Assembly (NCBI GenBank): GCA_031551355.1
Contig: JAVBNT010000015.1
Span: 1-42,912, forward strand
DNA from: JAVBNT01 sp031551355
GTDB taxonomy: Bacteria > Vulcanimicrobiota > CADAWZ01
Length of the DNA: 42,912 nucleotides
Direction: 5' to 3'
Below are positions 6,757 to 14,159 of the stretch, piece by piece. The stretch's first letter is position 1. Every line of letters starts with the position of its first letter. The notes below the pieces were generated by a model. It was not told the DNA's origin and ran no database searches. It worked only from the letters and a program-made list of their open reading frames with translations. The position numbers and the translations under genes were made by a program.

Positions 6757-9582
6757 TTAGCTGAACGTACCTCTGTATAGGTAACGTGTAATTACGCCTC
6801 TTCCGTAGAAAAATTGCATATAATCGGGATCGTAGCAAAGATTAAAAGATTTTGCCTTTACATCAATTCCTCCGCCGTCTGTTGCGGAATTATTCTTTTT
6901 TCTTTCACCGTAGGAGATTATCCCGCCCCTTACGGTAAGAGAACCGTTTGGAATATTTACACTGAAATTGCCGTTGCGCGTGAAGATCATTCCTCTGACG
7001 ATTGTGTCGTTGGAGTTCGGTGTTGTATTGGTTTTGTCGGGGAATTGATTTAGATGCATATGTGCCTTTGTATTTGTGCAGCTGCAGATGAGTCTATTGG
7101 GATCTTCCCTGCTGACAGTAATAGAATCCGGTTGTTGGGCACTGTTAAATGTTGAAGAAATACTTAGATCATGTGAACGGTCGGTTTCGACGACACTCAG
7201 ATCCGCGACGCCTTTTTCGTCCAATTTTTCAATAATATTATTCCAGACTTTTTTTAAATTATTTTTGTTGCTTTCGACTGTTTCAAGCTCATAGTTGCTG
7301 TCGTATTTCTTTGTGTATATATTGGTGTCATCAGGCTTAAGTTTATTAAGTATTGATGATATATTTAGTGAGACTGAGCCGTCGGAATTTGTCGTTAAGA
7401 AATCCGATTCGCTGCCGAAAGAAATATTTTTGAAAGTTTCCTGCGCATAGTTTTTTCCTCTGCCAGGAAAATATTTGCCGACGCCAAACCGGGTAAATAT
7501 TTTGAAGTTTGCGATTCCGTTTTCGGCTGTTGAACTTGTGTTTATATATATGAACAAATCATTGGGACTTTCACCGCTGCCCTCTCCTTTGTCGTGTATC
7601 CATAGCTGCAAAAAGTTTGCGGATGGACTTTCTTTAAGGGCGACTCCTGTTGCGTCTGTATCAAGGTAATTTATATTGTTTTTTATTTTTTGTATGGACA
7701 TAGTGGTGTTGTCGCCCAGATCTATTACCTTTGCCGGTAAGTTACAGTATGGATCATAGGCATCCAAACCGGTTGGATCATAAAAAAGTCCAGGTGCAGG
7801 AACTACGGTTTCAAAGGTTTGTTCTGTGCTTTCGCCTTGGCCATTGTCTCGGCCCCCTCCAAAAAAGGCACTGTTTTGTGCGATAAAGGTCTCGGCAAAC
7901 TGTTTTTGATCTTTGCTTTTTTTACAGCCAAGCTCGTATAAAACGTCTGAAAAATCCTTGCCATCTATTTTTGTTTCCAGTAAACCGTCTACCGCGTCTT
8001 TCATTTTTGTATAAGGTGAGCTTGTTTGTGTATTGTAAAAAGCCTGCCAGTATTGCAGGCAGGCTGCATCCAGTTCGGAAAGAGCCGTACCTGTTGCCGG
8101 GATTATTCTGACATTTTCCTCTGCATAGACGGAAACACCGCTGTTTTTTTCAGTGTCAAAAAAGGATCCTCCCTGAAAGGATATATCGCCTTTTGCATAA
8201 ACTTTCCCCTGTCCTGTAAGTTCGCCGTATACTATCAGACTGGAAGACTCCGTGTCTGCCGTTGACTTTGCAGGTCCTACCTCAAGTGAAGGCCAGCTGC
8301 CGCTGAAAAAAAGTTCGGCTCTTTTGTTTTGAGAGATACTGTCAGTGTTTAATCGTTTGCCGTCTTCCAGAGGAGGCAGAGAGTCCAGACTGTCGACGAC
8401 TGCCACAACAAGATTTGAAGAGGCCTTTACTTCTCCGTTTATAAGCAATTGTGGATTTGTTCCTGTGCCTTCAACCGGCTTGAACGTATATCTGCCGTCG
8501 GTGGAGGGCGAGGACGGATTGCCTCGTAAAATCACGTCGCTCTCGGAGAGCGTGATGTTCTGTTTGTCAAAAAACAGCCATTTGTTGTTGCTGCAATCGT
8601 ATATATAAGCTCCTCCCGGCAGGTTTTCGCTGTTTTCCGATGAAAGAGAGTCCCAGGTTAATGAATTGCCGCTGCTAAGCATGGTTTTTGTTTTTTCTAC
8701 ATCCGTGTCTATATTGATGCCGTATTTTCCCACATTGTCCGCAGACAGCAGCTTGTCGTTTACTTTGATTGCAGAGGCATAAGCAGTGCCGTTGTTTTTT
8801 AATACAAAGCAATTTTTTCCACCGGAAGTTGATGAGACCGCTATATTCTCAAGCGAACGTATTGCCGGCGGATCTTCGGATTTTGTATCTACTAAAAATG
8901 TGGAATTGGAACCCTTTAGGCTGACTTCGATATCGCCTCTGGCAATTGATGAGGCTCCTAAGTCTTTTATATCGGTTGTTTCTATAAACGCTTCGGCGTA
9001 TTGAGTCGAATTGTTTGCCACTCCCTGCACAACTATATATATTGAATTTTCCGGCACGGTCTTGTATTTTTCAAAATTTTTGTTTTTATCCAGTCTTACT
9101 GTCTCGGATTGTGAAAGGTTGAAGAGGTTGTTGCAGGACACGTACGTTAAGCCGGTGGGAATTTTCTGAGAAAGGGCGGTCAGATAATCTTTACCGTTTT
9201 TCTCGTATTCGCGGATATCCAGAAATGCTATCGTAAATTTTGAGCGGTAATTTTTTGCATCTCCGCCGATATAGCCGGTGACGATTCCATTTTCTTCATA
9301 TACTTTGACAGGCTCGGTTGAACCTATGTTGGCTGACGTATTGGGAATCTCTTTTCTGAATTGCATCCAGCCTGAGTCTCTGTACAGGCGTGCCCTTGCA
9401 TATTCTATGCCTGAAACAGCGGCGTAGTAAGCCTGCTCCTTTTCACTGTAGGCGTTGCCTAGTTTCAGTCCGTTGCAGGCGGAATTGGTTACAAGCAAAG
9501 CAATCATTATAATAATTGTCAGTATAAGCATTGTGGTTATCAAGAAAATACCTTTTGTTTTTTTGTTTGACGGCATATTCAT
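6757..9582 (-). CDS. very large PilX-N-like type IV pilus-associated surface protein
   Basis: 941 residues. The N terminus (about residues 6-45: KKTKGIFLITTMLILTIII then MIALLVTNSACNGLKL) is a single hydrophobic anchor like PilX/PilX_N minor-pilin-like proteins, followed by the usual YYAAVSGIEYARARLYRD helix. The rest has no obvious enzyme motif. It is Ser/Asn/Thr/Gly-rich, with many short beta-type segments, including YAKGDISFQGGSF, VYAEENVRI and SVNIPNGSLTVRGGIISYG, typical of polyfunctional pilus-tip or bactofilin-like beta structure. PilX itself is about 200 residues, so this is far larger. I chose the ATG at 9582 because AAGGTGG lies 5 bases upstream; the GTG at 9591 is part of that ribosome site. 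No other pilus genes are adjacent. Function beyond envelope or pilus association is unknown. Confidence 0.8.
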   Translation of the reverse strand: MNMPSNKKTKGIFLITTMLILTIIIMIALLVTNSACNGLKLGNAYSEKEQAYYAAVSGIEYARARLYRDSGWMQFRKEIPNTSANIGSTEPVKVYEENGIVTGYIGGDAKNYRSKFTIAFLDIREYEKNGKDYLTALSQKIPTGLTYVSCNNLFNLSQSETVRLDKNKNFEKYKTVPENSIYIVVQGVANNSTQYAEAFIETTDIKDLGASSIARGDIEVSLKGSNSTFLVDTKSEDPPAIRSLENIAVSSTSGGKNCFVLKNNGTAYASAIKVNDKLLSADNVGKYGINIDTDVEKTKTMLSSGNSLTWDSLSSENSENLPGGAYIYDCSNNKWLFFDKQNITLSESDVILRGNPSSPSTDGRYTFKPVEGTGTNPQLLINGEVKASSNLVVAVVDSLDSLPPLEDGKRLNTDSISQNKRAELFFSGSWPSLEVGPAKSTADTESSSLIVYGELTGQGKVYAKGDISFQGGSFFDTEKNSGVSVYAEENVRIIPATGTALSELDAACLQYWQAFYNTQTSSPYTKMKDAVDGLLETKIDGKDFSDVLYELGCKKSKDQKQFAETFIAQNSAFFGGGRDNGQGESTEQTFETVVPAPGLFYDPTGLDAYDPYCNLPAKVIDLGDNTTMSIQKIKNNINYLDTDATGVALKESPSANFLQLWIHDKGEGSGESPNDLFIYINTSSTAENGIANFKIFTRFGVGKYFPGRGKNYAQETFKNISFGSESDFLTTNSDGSVSLNISSILNKLKPDDTNIYTKKYDSNYELETVESNKNNLKKVWNNIIEKLDEKGVADLSVVETDRSHDLSISSTFNSAQQPDSITVSREDPNRLICSCTNTKAHMHLNQFPDKTNTTPNSNDTIVRGMIFTRNGNFSVNIPNGSLTVRGGIISYGERKKNNSATDGGGIDVKAKSFNLCYDPDYMQFFYGRGVITRYLYRGTFS

Positions 9583-9721
9583 AAATTCCACCTTTTTCCT
9601 AATATACTATATACATTAATTATATAAGAGCGGATTGAATAAGTCAAAAATATTTGAATATGACATAATAAGATATGTGTTTAACATAATTAAACTATGT
9701 CATTTTTTTGTGTAATAAAAT

Positions 9722-9781
9722 AAAAACAAAACTTCGGGCCATATGTTTTTTTGCATATCAGTGACCCGAAGCTTTGTTTTT
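9722..9781. terminator. bidirectional terminator hairpin
   Basis: AAAAACAAA-A-CTTCGGG pairs with CCCGAAG-C-TTTGTTTTT through a 16-pair stem with one A/C mismatch; the loop contains a further ATATG/CATAT pair. A and T runs on both sides suit either strand. It could end transcripts from the flavodoxin-ferredoxin gene (minus) past the repeat element. Confidence 0.8.
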
Positions 9782-9805
9782 ATTGTGGTATAGTGGTTTT
9801 CTGAG

Positions 9806-9967
9806 ATGTTACGGAAAAGGGTTTCTCACAGAAAAGAGGAGAACACAGAGAGTTTTAACCGGTATTTATTCTCCGCCGCCTCTGTGTCCTCTGTGAGGGA
9901 CAGATAGGAACGACCCGTGAACATTCGATGTTAAAATCGGCATGAAAAATACTAGCTTAATCAATGT
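9806..9967. repeat. diverged copy of the 143-bp MITE family
   Basis: It shares blocks with 22227-22369: AAAAGGGTTTCTCACAG, then AGAGGAGA, then TTTTAACCGG, then TATTTAT(T/C)CTCC, and the right end AATACTA(G/A)CTTAAT. The left terminal repeat is degraded, so the left bound is approximate. Internally CTCACAG..GAACACAGAG can pair with CTCTGTGTCCTCTGTGAG, making a large hairpin. No coding frame. It ends 5 bases before the stop of the flavodoxin-ferredoxin gene. Confidence 0.7.
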
Positions 9968-9971
9968 GCGG

Positions 9972-10850
9972 CTATACGTCCGACAGATACTTTACAGCTC
10001 CTTTCCAGACGTATCCTACACTTGGTTGGCCGGTTTTGCTTTTCACTGGTACAAACGCCTTTTTCCGCATATTATTTATGTCAAAACCTTCTTTGAATAT
10101 TAAGAAATTGAGGAATTTTAATTTGACGGCTTTTTCCGGACATCCGTATAGGCATTTTAGACATAGGCAGCATCTGTTGTTAATGATTGCTTTCCCGTGG
10201 GTGAACGCGATGTTTTCGGTTGGGCAGTTATCGGAACACCATCCGCATTTGCTGCATTTTTCTGATATTTTTATTTTGCCGATATATCCGAAAAACATTT
10301 GTCCGAACCCTGCAATTGAGGATGCCGCTTTGTCTATGGCTGATGGTGATGCGGATAATATTTTACCTTCTGTTATATCCTGTGCTATTTTAGATATTTT
10401 TTCCGGCATGATTTTTATAAGTTTATACAATATCTCATCAGGAGTTACGGTGATGCAGTTTGACGGCATTACAAGCATTTTTTGATATGTGACATCATAG
10501 CCTTTTTTCGATAACTCACGTATTGCCGTGAGGCGGCAGGCCCTATTGGGGAAAACTTCCCCTCCTCCGGAAACGGATATTACGGCTGCAGATGATTTCT
10601 TGCCGGGTCGAATATTTTTTATCCATCTAACAACAGGCCGCGGAGCATTGAATGCGTGTACGGGGAACATTAATATAAAAAGGTCGTATTCTTTGTTTTC
10701 CGGCAAATTTTTCCGGCAAATTTCTTCAACATTCACTGTTAATGCATTTTTTTTAAGAAAATCGGCCAGTAATTCCGCCGACATTTTTGTGCAGCCTGTT
10801 CCGGAAAAAAATGCGATATTTATTTTTTTTAGATTGGATGTTTTTTCCAT
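9972..10850 (-). CDS. EFR1-type flavodoxin-ferredoxin fusion
   Basis: 292 residues. The N-terminal half is a flavodoxin-like domain: the FMN phosphate loop is FFSGTGCT (14-21), then FILMFPVHAFNAP (58-70). The C-terminal part has two 4Fe-4S motifs: C199-x2-C202-x2-C205-x3-C209-P and C227-x2-C230-x2-C233-x3-C237-P. This order is that of EFR1-family ferredoxins, cytoplasmic electron carriers of anaerobes. It could pass electrons between FMN and iron-sulfur centres; partners are unknown. Cys20 replaces the more usual Asn in the FSGTGN loop. The gene is probably monocistronic; the diverged MITE copy begins 5 bases past the stop. Confidence 0.9.
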   Translation of the reverse strand: MEKTSNLKKINIAFFSGTGCTKMSAELLADFLKKNALTVNVEEICRKNLPENKEYDLFILMFPVHAFNAPRPVVRWIKNIRPGKKSSAAVISVSGGGEVFPNRACRLTAIRELSKKGYDVTYQKMLVMPSNCITVTPDEILYKLIKIMPEKISKIAQDITEGKILSASPSAIDKAASSIAGFGQMFFGYIGKIKISEKCSKCGWCSDNCPTENIAFTHGKAIINNRCCLCLKCLYGCPEKAVKLKFLNFLIFKEGFDINNMRKKAFVPVKSKTGQPSVGYVWKGAVKYLSDV

Positions 10851-10927
10851 TTGTGTAAGTCCGGTAATTTTCTTGGCAACCGGTGTTTCATATTTTTAAT
10901 AATTTATTTTTTCTCAGGAGTGGCGCT

Positions 10928-11930
10928 TCACTGCTTTTTAGAGAACACTTGGTTGCTGTTCTTTTTTAAAAAGTCAAGCGCTTTTTTAAATGACTCCATA
11001 GCAACCGGTTTGTTCATTTTGAATTGATACTCATGGCCTGCTCTGCCTTCCGTTAAGGGTATAAAATATTCGTCTACCGCCACTTGTTTCTTTCTCAGGG
11101 TGTCGGCAAACTCTTTTCCGTCTTTTTCAAATGAAATCGTGTTGCTGTCGGTAATGAATGCCGGCGGATAATTTTTTGTTGCATGGTAAGTTGGCGTGGC
11201 TTCATCGCCGTAAATGTCTTTCCAGTTTTTAATGCCGAAATATGCCCAGTATTTTATTATATTTTTCAATTTTTTTCATTTCATACGGACCGCAATACAG
11301 TAAGAGAGCTTTCATGTTTTCTTCAGGTATTGTTTTTTGCATTTTCATTTTACGGGCATATTTTTCCGATGTCTGGATTACCGAAAATTGTGCGGCTATT
11401 TGTGCTCCGGCAGAATCTCCGGCCAGAAAGGTTTGTGAAGCATCAATATTGTACCTGTCCTGTTCTTTTTTCAAAAAAACATATGATTTAGACAATTGTC
11501 TTAGAGGCACAGGGTATTTTGCTTCCGGAGCCAGTTCATAATTTATGGATGCTACGGCATAACCGTTGGCTGCCAGAGCCGTTGAGAGAAATTCCGCGTC
11601 TTTTTTATCGCCGCCGACAAAACCTCCCCCGTGTATCCATATTATCAGAGGGGGTTTTATATTTTTGTTTTTAGGCAGATACAGATCCATCTGATTTAAT
11701 TTGTTTGTCGAAGGGTATGTGACGTTTTCAATTACCGTTACTGATTTTTTTATGGAATCGTATCCGTAAGGCTTGGTCTTTGGTGATGTTTCAAATATCT
11801 TGCGAAGAAGTAATGCCGTTATATCAGGAGATGTTGCCGCTACTATTATTGTAAAAATCAGGAAACCGGCAATTAATGAAAAAATTATAATCTTCTGTTT
11901 TTTTTTCATATTTATTATAGCCTTATTCAT
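10928..11930 (-). pseudogene. alpha/beta-hydrolase (HSL-type esterase), frameshifted
   Basis: Two frames join into one esterase of about 330 residues. The first (11930 down to about 11276) has an N-terminal membrane anchor (IIIFSLIAGFLIFTIIVAAT), the oxyanion-hole HGGGF (residues 100-104) and the nucleophile GDSAG. The second (to 10928) supplies the acidic region (AFITDSNTISFEKDGKEF) and the catalytic His in GHEYQF. The break is at a run of seven A (minus strand; 11270-11276). Removing one A gives a continuous read MKKLKNIIKYWAYFG. This is a real frameshift, a phase-variable tract or a sequencing error. The start is uncertain: ATG at 11930 has no clear ribosome site; ATG at 11909 has a distant AAGG. 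The enzyme would face outside the membrane and cleave short esters. Confidence 0.82.
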
Positions 11931-12031
11931 AAGGTTTTATTAGAGCGGTATCCTTTATTTCTTATTATGTCAATGTTTTTTACAGAAATTCAGCAATTAC
12001 TTTAAATGATTGGGTATAAAATAACCTGAGT

Positions 12032-12117
12032 CCTTCCTGAGTTTAAGAAGGCTTTTGCGGTTAATTATAAAAATAAAATCGGTATGCTTTTTACGGGCTA
12101 TAAAGCTGCCGGTTTTT
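12032..12117 (+). promoter_or_regulatory. possible leader hairpins upstream of the cupin gene
   Basis: A short hairpin CCTTC/GAAGG (12032-12036 with 12047-12051) is followed by a longer terminator-like one, 12075-12088 with 12104-12116 (AAAATCGGTA-t-GCT with AGCTGCCGGTTTT, two G-U pairs), ending in T. No plus-strand gene lies upstream, so a terminator here would act on the cupin leader itself. A TATAAA at 12015-12020 could be a -10. This could be an attenuator; I do not recognise a known riboswitch class. Confidence 0.35.
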
Positions 12118-12165
12118 GATGCGCTTTTTGACAGCGGTTAATTTTGTTTTGGAGGTTTTTTTATT

Positions 12166-12540
12166 ATGGAAAACAGACAGGAATATGTAATTGATATGGA
12201 AGAAGCTTTTGATTTCTTAAAATTGATCGATATTCCGGCAATGATAAAAAATTGCCGGGAGAAATGGTATAACAGGACGCTTTGCAGAGTAAATAACAGT
12301 TTGGTGAGACTTGGTATTTTTAATGAAGGAGAGTTTCATTGGCATAAACATGAACTTGAGGATGAATTTTTTTTCGTAATATTGGGAGAATTATTCATAG
12401 AGTTTGAGAATGAAACATTGGAACTGCATTCTCATCAGGGCGTTAATGTACCTAAAGGCGCTATGCACAGACCCTTTGTAAAAGAACCGACTGTAGTTTT
12501 AATGGTCGAAGCTGATTCTGTTATGCCGACCGGTGATTGA
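12166..12540 (+). CDS. small cupin-domain protein
   Basis: A 124-residue single-domain cupin. Motif 1 is G55-x4-H60-K-H62-x4-E67 and motif 2 is GVNVPKGAMHRP (92-103) with H101. The four ligands would bind one metal ion, as in the family of small cytoplasmic cupins. The N-terminal 50 residues are mostly helical, with no signal peptide. Substrate and reaction are unknown: it could be an isomerase, dioxygenase or sugar-binding protein. GGAGG precedes the ATG by 11 bases. The gene stands alone, with a hairpin-rich leader upstream and a long T-rich gap after it. Confidence 0.88.
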   Translation: MENRQEYVIDMEEAFDFLKLIDIPAMIKNCREKWYNRTLCRVNNSLVRLGIFNEGEFHWHKHELEDEFFFVILGELFIEFENETLELHSHQGVNVPKGAMHRPFVKEPTVVLMVEADSVMPTGD

Positions 12541-12957
12541 TTTTTTTTGTTGTAGTATAATTTTTTCTTGATTTATATATTTTTATGGATAGAGTAATAA
12601 TTTTTTGACTTTATTCATTTGTTCCGATAAGAAAAAATGTTGTTATTTTTTTTCTGAGATATGGTAATTTTTTTGTAAATATTATTGTTTTTTAGAATAT
12701 AATTGATTTTTTTTGCTTGTCGTAAATGATTATCTAATCAGTTTAATATTTTGATTATTATCTGAATAAAGTATATTTTTTATTTTTTTTATAATATATT
12801 TAATTTTTCTCTGAAATATTTGTAACTTATATTATTGTTTATGGATGAAAAGTATTTTTGTTATGGTTAAATAAAATAGTTAAAACTGTTTTATTTGTAT
12901 TTTAAAAATAAATCAATTAATAATTACTTTTGTTCGTTTTTTTTAAGGAGAGTCTTT
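12541..12957. other. 417-bp very AT-rich gap
   Basis: No gene, terminator or recognised RNA is seen. The sequence is dominated by T-runs and A/T runs, well above the window average. The ribosome site of the next gene is AAGGAG at 12945-12950. Confidence 0.6.
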
Positions 12958-13629
12958 ATGTTTTTTGAAGAGTTTCCGGTAACGGTTGTTAGAAAAAGAA
13001 TAAAAAATATGTATCTGCGCATTGCCGGCAGAAACCTGGAGGTAAGGGTGAGTGCTCCTGTTGGGATGCCTGATTCTGTTATCAGAGAATTTGTATTGTC
13101 AAGGATGGACTGGATCCGGGAGCGTAAAAATTTATTGGCGGAGAAAACCGCGGCTCTTTGGCAAAATTATTGTCAGGGCGATTGCTATTCTTTATGGGGC
13201 AAAAAATATAAGTTGAAACTAAATCATTCACCATTGGAAAAAAAGGTCTCTATTACCGGAGACTTTATCACTTTGCATCTCGACGAAAAAGCTCCGCTGA
13301 GCTGCAGAAAAAAAATACTTGATGAGTTTTTACGTACAGAGTTATTGGAAAAGCTTAGAGAATTAGCTCCTCGCTGTGAGGAACTTGTCGGTGTAAGCGC
13401 CGGTGAATACAAAATAAGAGATATGAAGACCCGCTGGGGTTCCTGCAACATTGTAGACAAGCGTATTTGCCTGAATTTACGTCTTTCTGCCAAGCCTGTG
13501 GAATGTCTTAAATACGTAATAATACATGAACTGCTGCATTTGGTCGTGGCAAACCATGGTAAAAAATTCCATGACTGTATGGATAAGCTTTATCCCGGCT
13601 GGCGTTGCTTAAAGAAAATCTGGTTATAG
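12958..13629 (+). CDS. YgjP-like (DUF45) metal-dependent hydrolase
   Basis: A 223-residue protein of the YgjP/DUF45 metallopeptidase-like group (M48-related). The zinc motif is H190-E191-LL-H194, followed by VANHGKKFH (198-205), the usual third-ligand region, and the RWGSC block (159-163) is characteristic of the family. It is cytoplasmic, with no signal peptide. The substrate is unknown for the family; a peptidase role is inferred only from the HExxH motif. I placed the start at ATG 12958, 7 bases after AAGGAG, rather than at the upstream ATG 12895, which lies in the T-rich gap. It is 40-60 bases ahead of the ArsR promoter and separately transcribed. Confidence 0.87.
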   Translation: MFFEEFPVTVVRKRIKNMYLRIAGRNLEVRVSAPVGMPDSVIREFVLSRMDWIRERKNLLAEKTAALWQNYCQGDCYSLWGKKYKLKLNHSPLEKKVSITGDFITLHLDEKAPLSCRKKILDEFLRTELLEKLRELAPRCEELVGVSAGEYKIRDMKTRWGSCNIVDKRICLNLRLSAKPVECLKYVIIHELLHLVVANHGKKFHDCMDKLYPGWRCLKKIWL

Positions 13630-13688
13630 TTTTTATTTTTAATAGCCGGAATCATTTATTAAATATGAGTTTCTGGTGATATTTGGTC

Positions 13689-13745
13689 TTGACAGTTGAG
13701 CGGCTGTTCAATTATAATGGAAATATAGTTGAATGCTTGTTCAAC
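13689..13745 (+). promoter_or_regulatory. CadC-type metal-responsive promoter with two operators
   Basis: TTGACA (13689-13694) and TATAAT (13713-13718) have an 18-bp spacer that is itself an inverted repeat, GTTGAG-N6-TTCAAT (13695-13712). A second, perfect copy, GTTGAA-N6-TTCAAC (13728-13745), starts at about the transcription start. The two operators are 33 bp apart, about three helix turns. ArsR/SmtB repressors bind such imperfect 12-2-12-like palindromes, so metal-relieved repression of the ArsR-ATPase pair is expected. Confidence 0.85.
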
Positions 13746-13771
13746 CGTTTGGCAAAAGGGGCATTTATGTT

Positions 13772-14128
13772 ATGAATAGTGGGGATTTTGCATGTGATTG
13801 TGAAGTAATTCATCCTGAAGTTCTCGAAAAGGTCAATGAATTTATGCCTTCGGGTGAAAGGCTTGCGGAGCTTGCACTTTTTTTAAAGCTGTTCGGTGAC
13901 TTTACTAGGGTTAGGATAATGTGGGCGCTTAGCATCAATGAGATGTGTGTATGTGATTTGGCCGTACTCTTGAATATAACTAAATCGGCAATTTCACATC
14001 AGCTTAAGCTACTGCGTGACGCAAATCTGGTATCGTTCCGAAAAAACGGCAAGATTGTTTTTTATTCGCTTGCGGATGAACATGTCGGCTCTATATTGGA
14101 ACAGAGTATGGTTCATATAAGCGAATAA
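13772..14128 (+). CDS. ArsR/SmtB-family metal sensor, CadC-like
   Basis: A 118-residue winged-helix repressor. The metal-sensing Cys pattern is CadC-like: N-terminal C8 and C10 (ACDCEV) and alpha-3 C59 and C61 in NEMCVCDLA (CadC of pI258 uses C7, C11, C58, C60). The recognition helix is KSAISHQLKLLRDANL. It would sense Cd(II)/Pb(II)/Zn(II) and release the two operators upstream. I chose ATG 13772: earlier in-frame starts lie in the operator. AAGGGG lies about 11 bases upstream. It is followed by the P-type ATPase gene with 31 bases between, the classic cadCA-like arrangement in reverse order of naming (sensor first). Confidence 0.9.
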   Translation: MNSGDFACDCEVIHPEVLEKVNEFMPSGERLAELALFLKLFGDFTRVRIMWALSINEMCVCDLAVLLNITKSAISHQLKLLRDANLVSFRKNGKIVFYSLADEHVGSILEQSMVHISE

Positions 14129-14159
14129 ATATTTTTATCGTTTGGGGGAAGAAGACGCT

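Larger units (their letters stand above)
9583..9971. other. 389-bp intergenic region: promoter side, two hairpins and a repeat element
   Basis: No gene is seen. From left to right it holds the AT-rich upstream region of the PilX-like gene, an 8-bp inverted repeat ATGACATA/TATGTCAT (9660-9667 with 9696-9703) followed by seven T, a strong bidirectional terminator (9722-9781), and a diverged copy of the MITE found at 22227-22369 (about 9806-9967). Confidence 0.7.

Noticed and set aside
6757..9582. Adhesin or autotransporter with repeats
   Set aside because: No clear tandem repeats, no beta-barrel C terminus; the PilX-type anchor is the only sound signal.
9964..10485. Plus-strand frame of 173 codons
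   Set aside because: Antisense shadow of the flavodoxin-ferredoxin gene, whose Fe-S motifs are on the minus strand.
12541..12957. Hidden small RNA in the T-rich gap
   Set aside because: No stable hairpin or promoter/terminator pair; composition alone explains the pattern.
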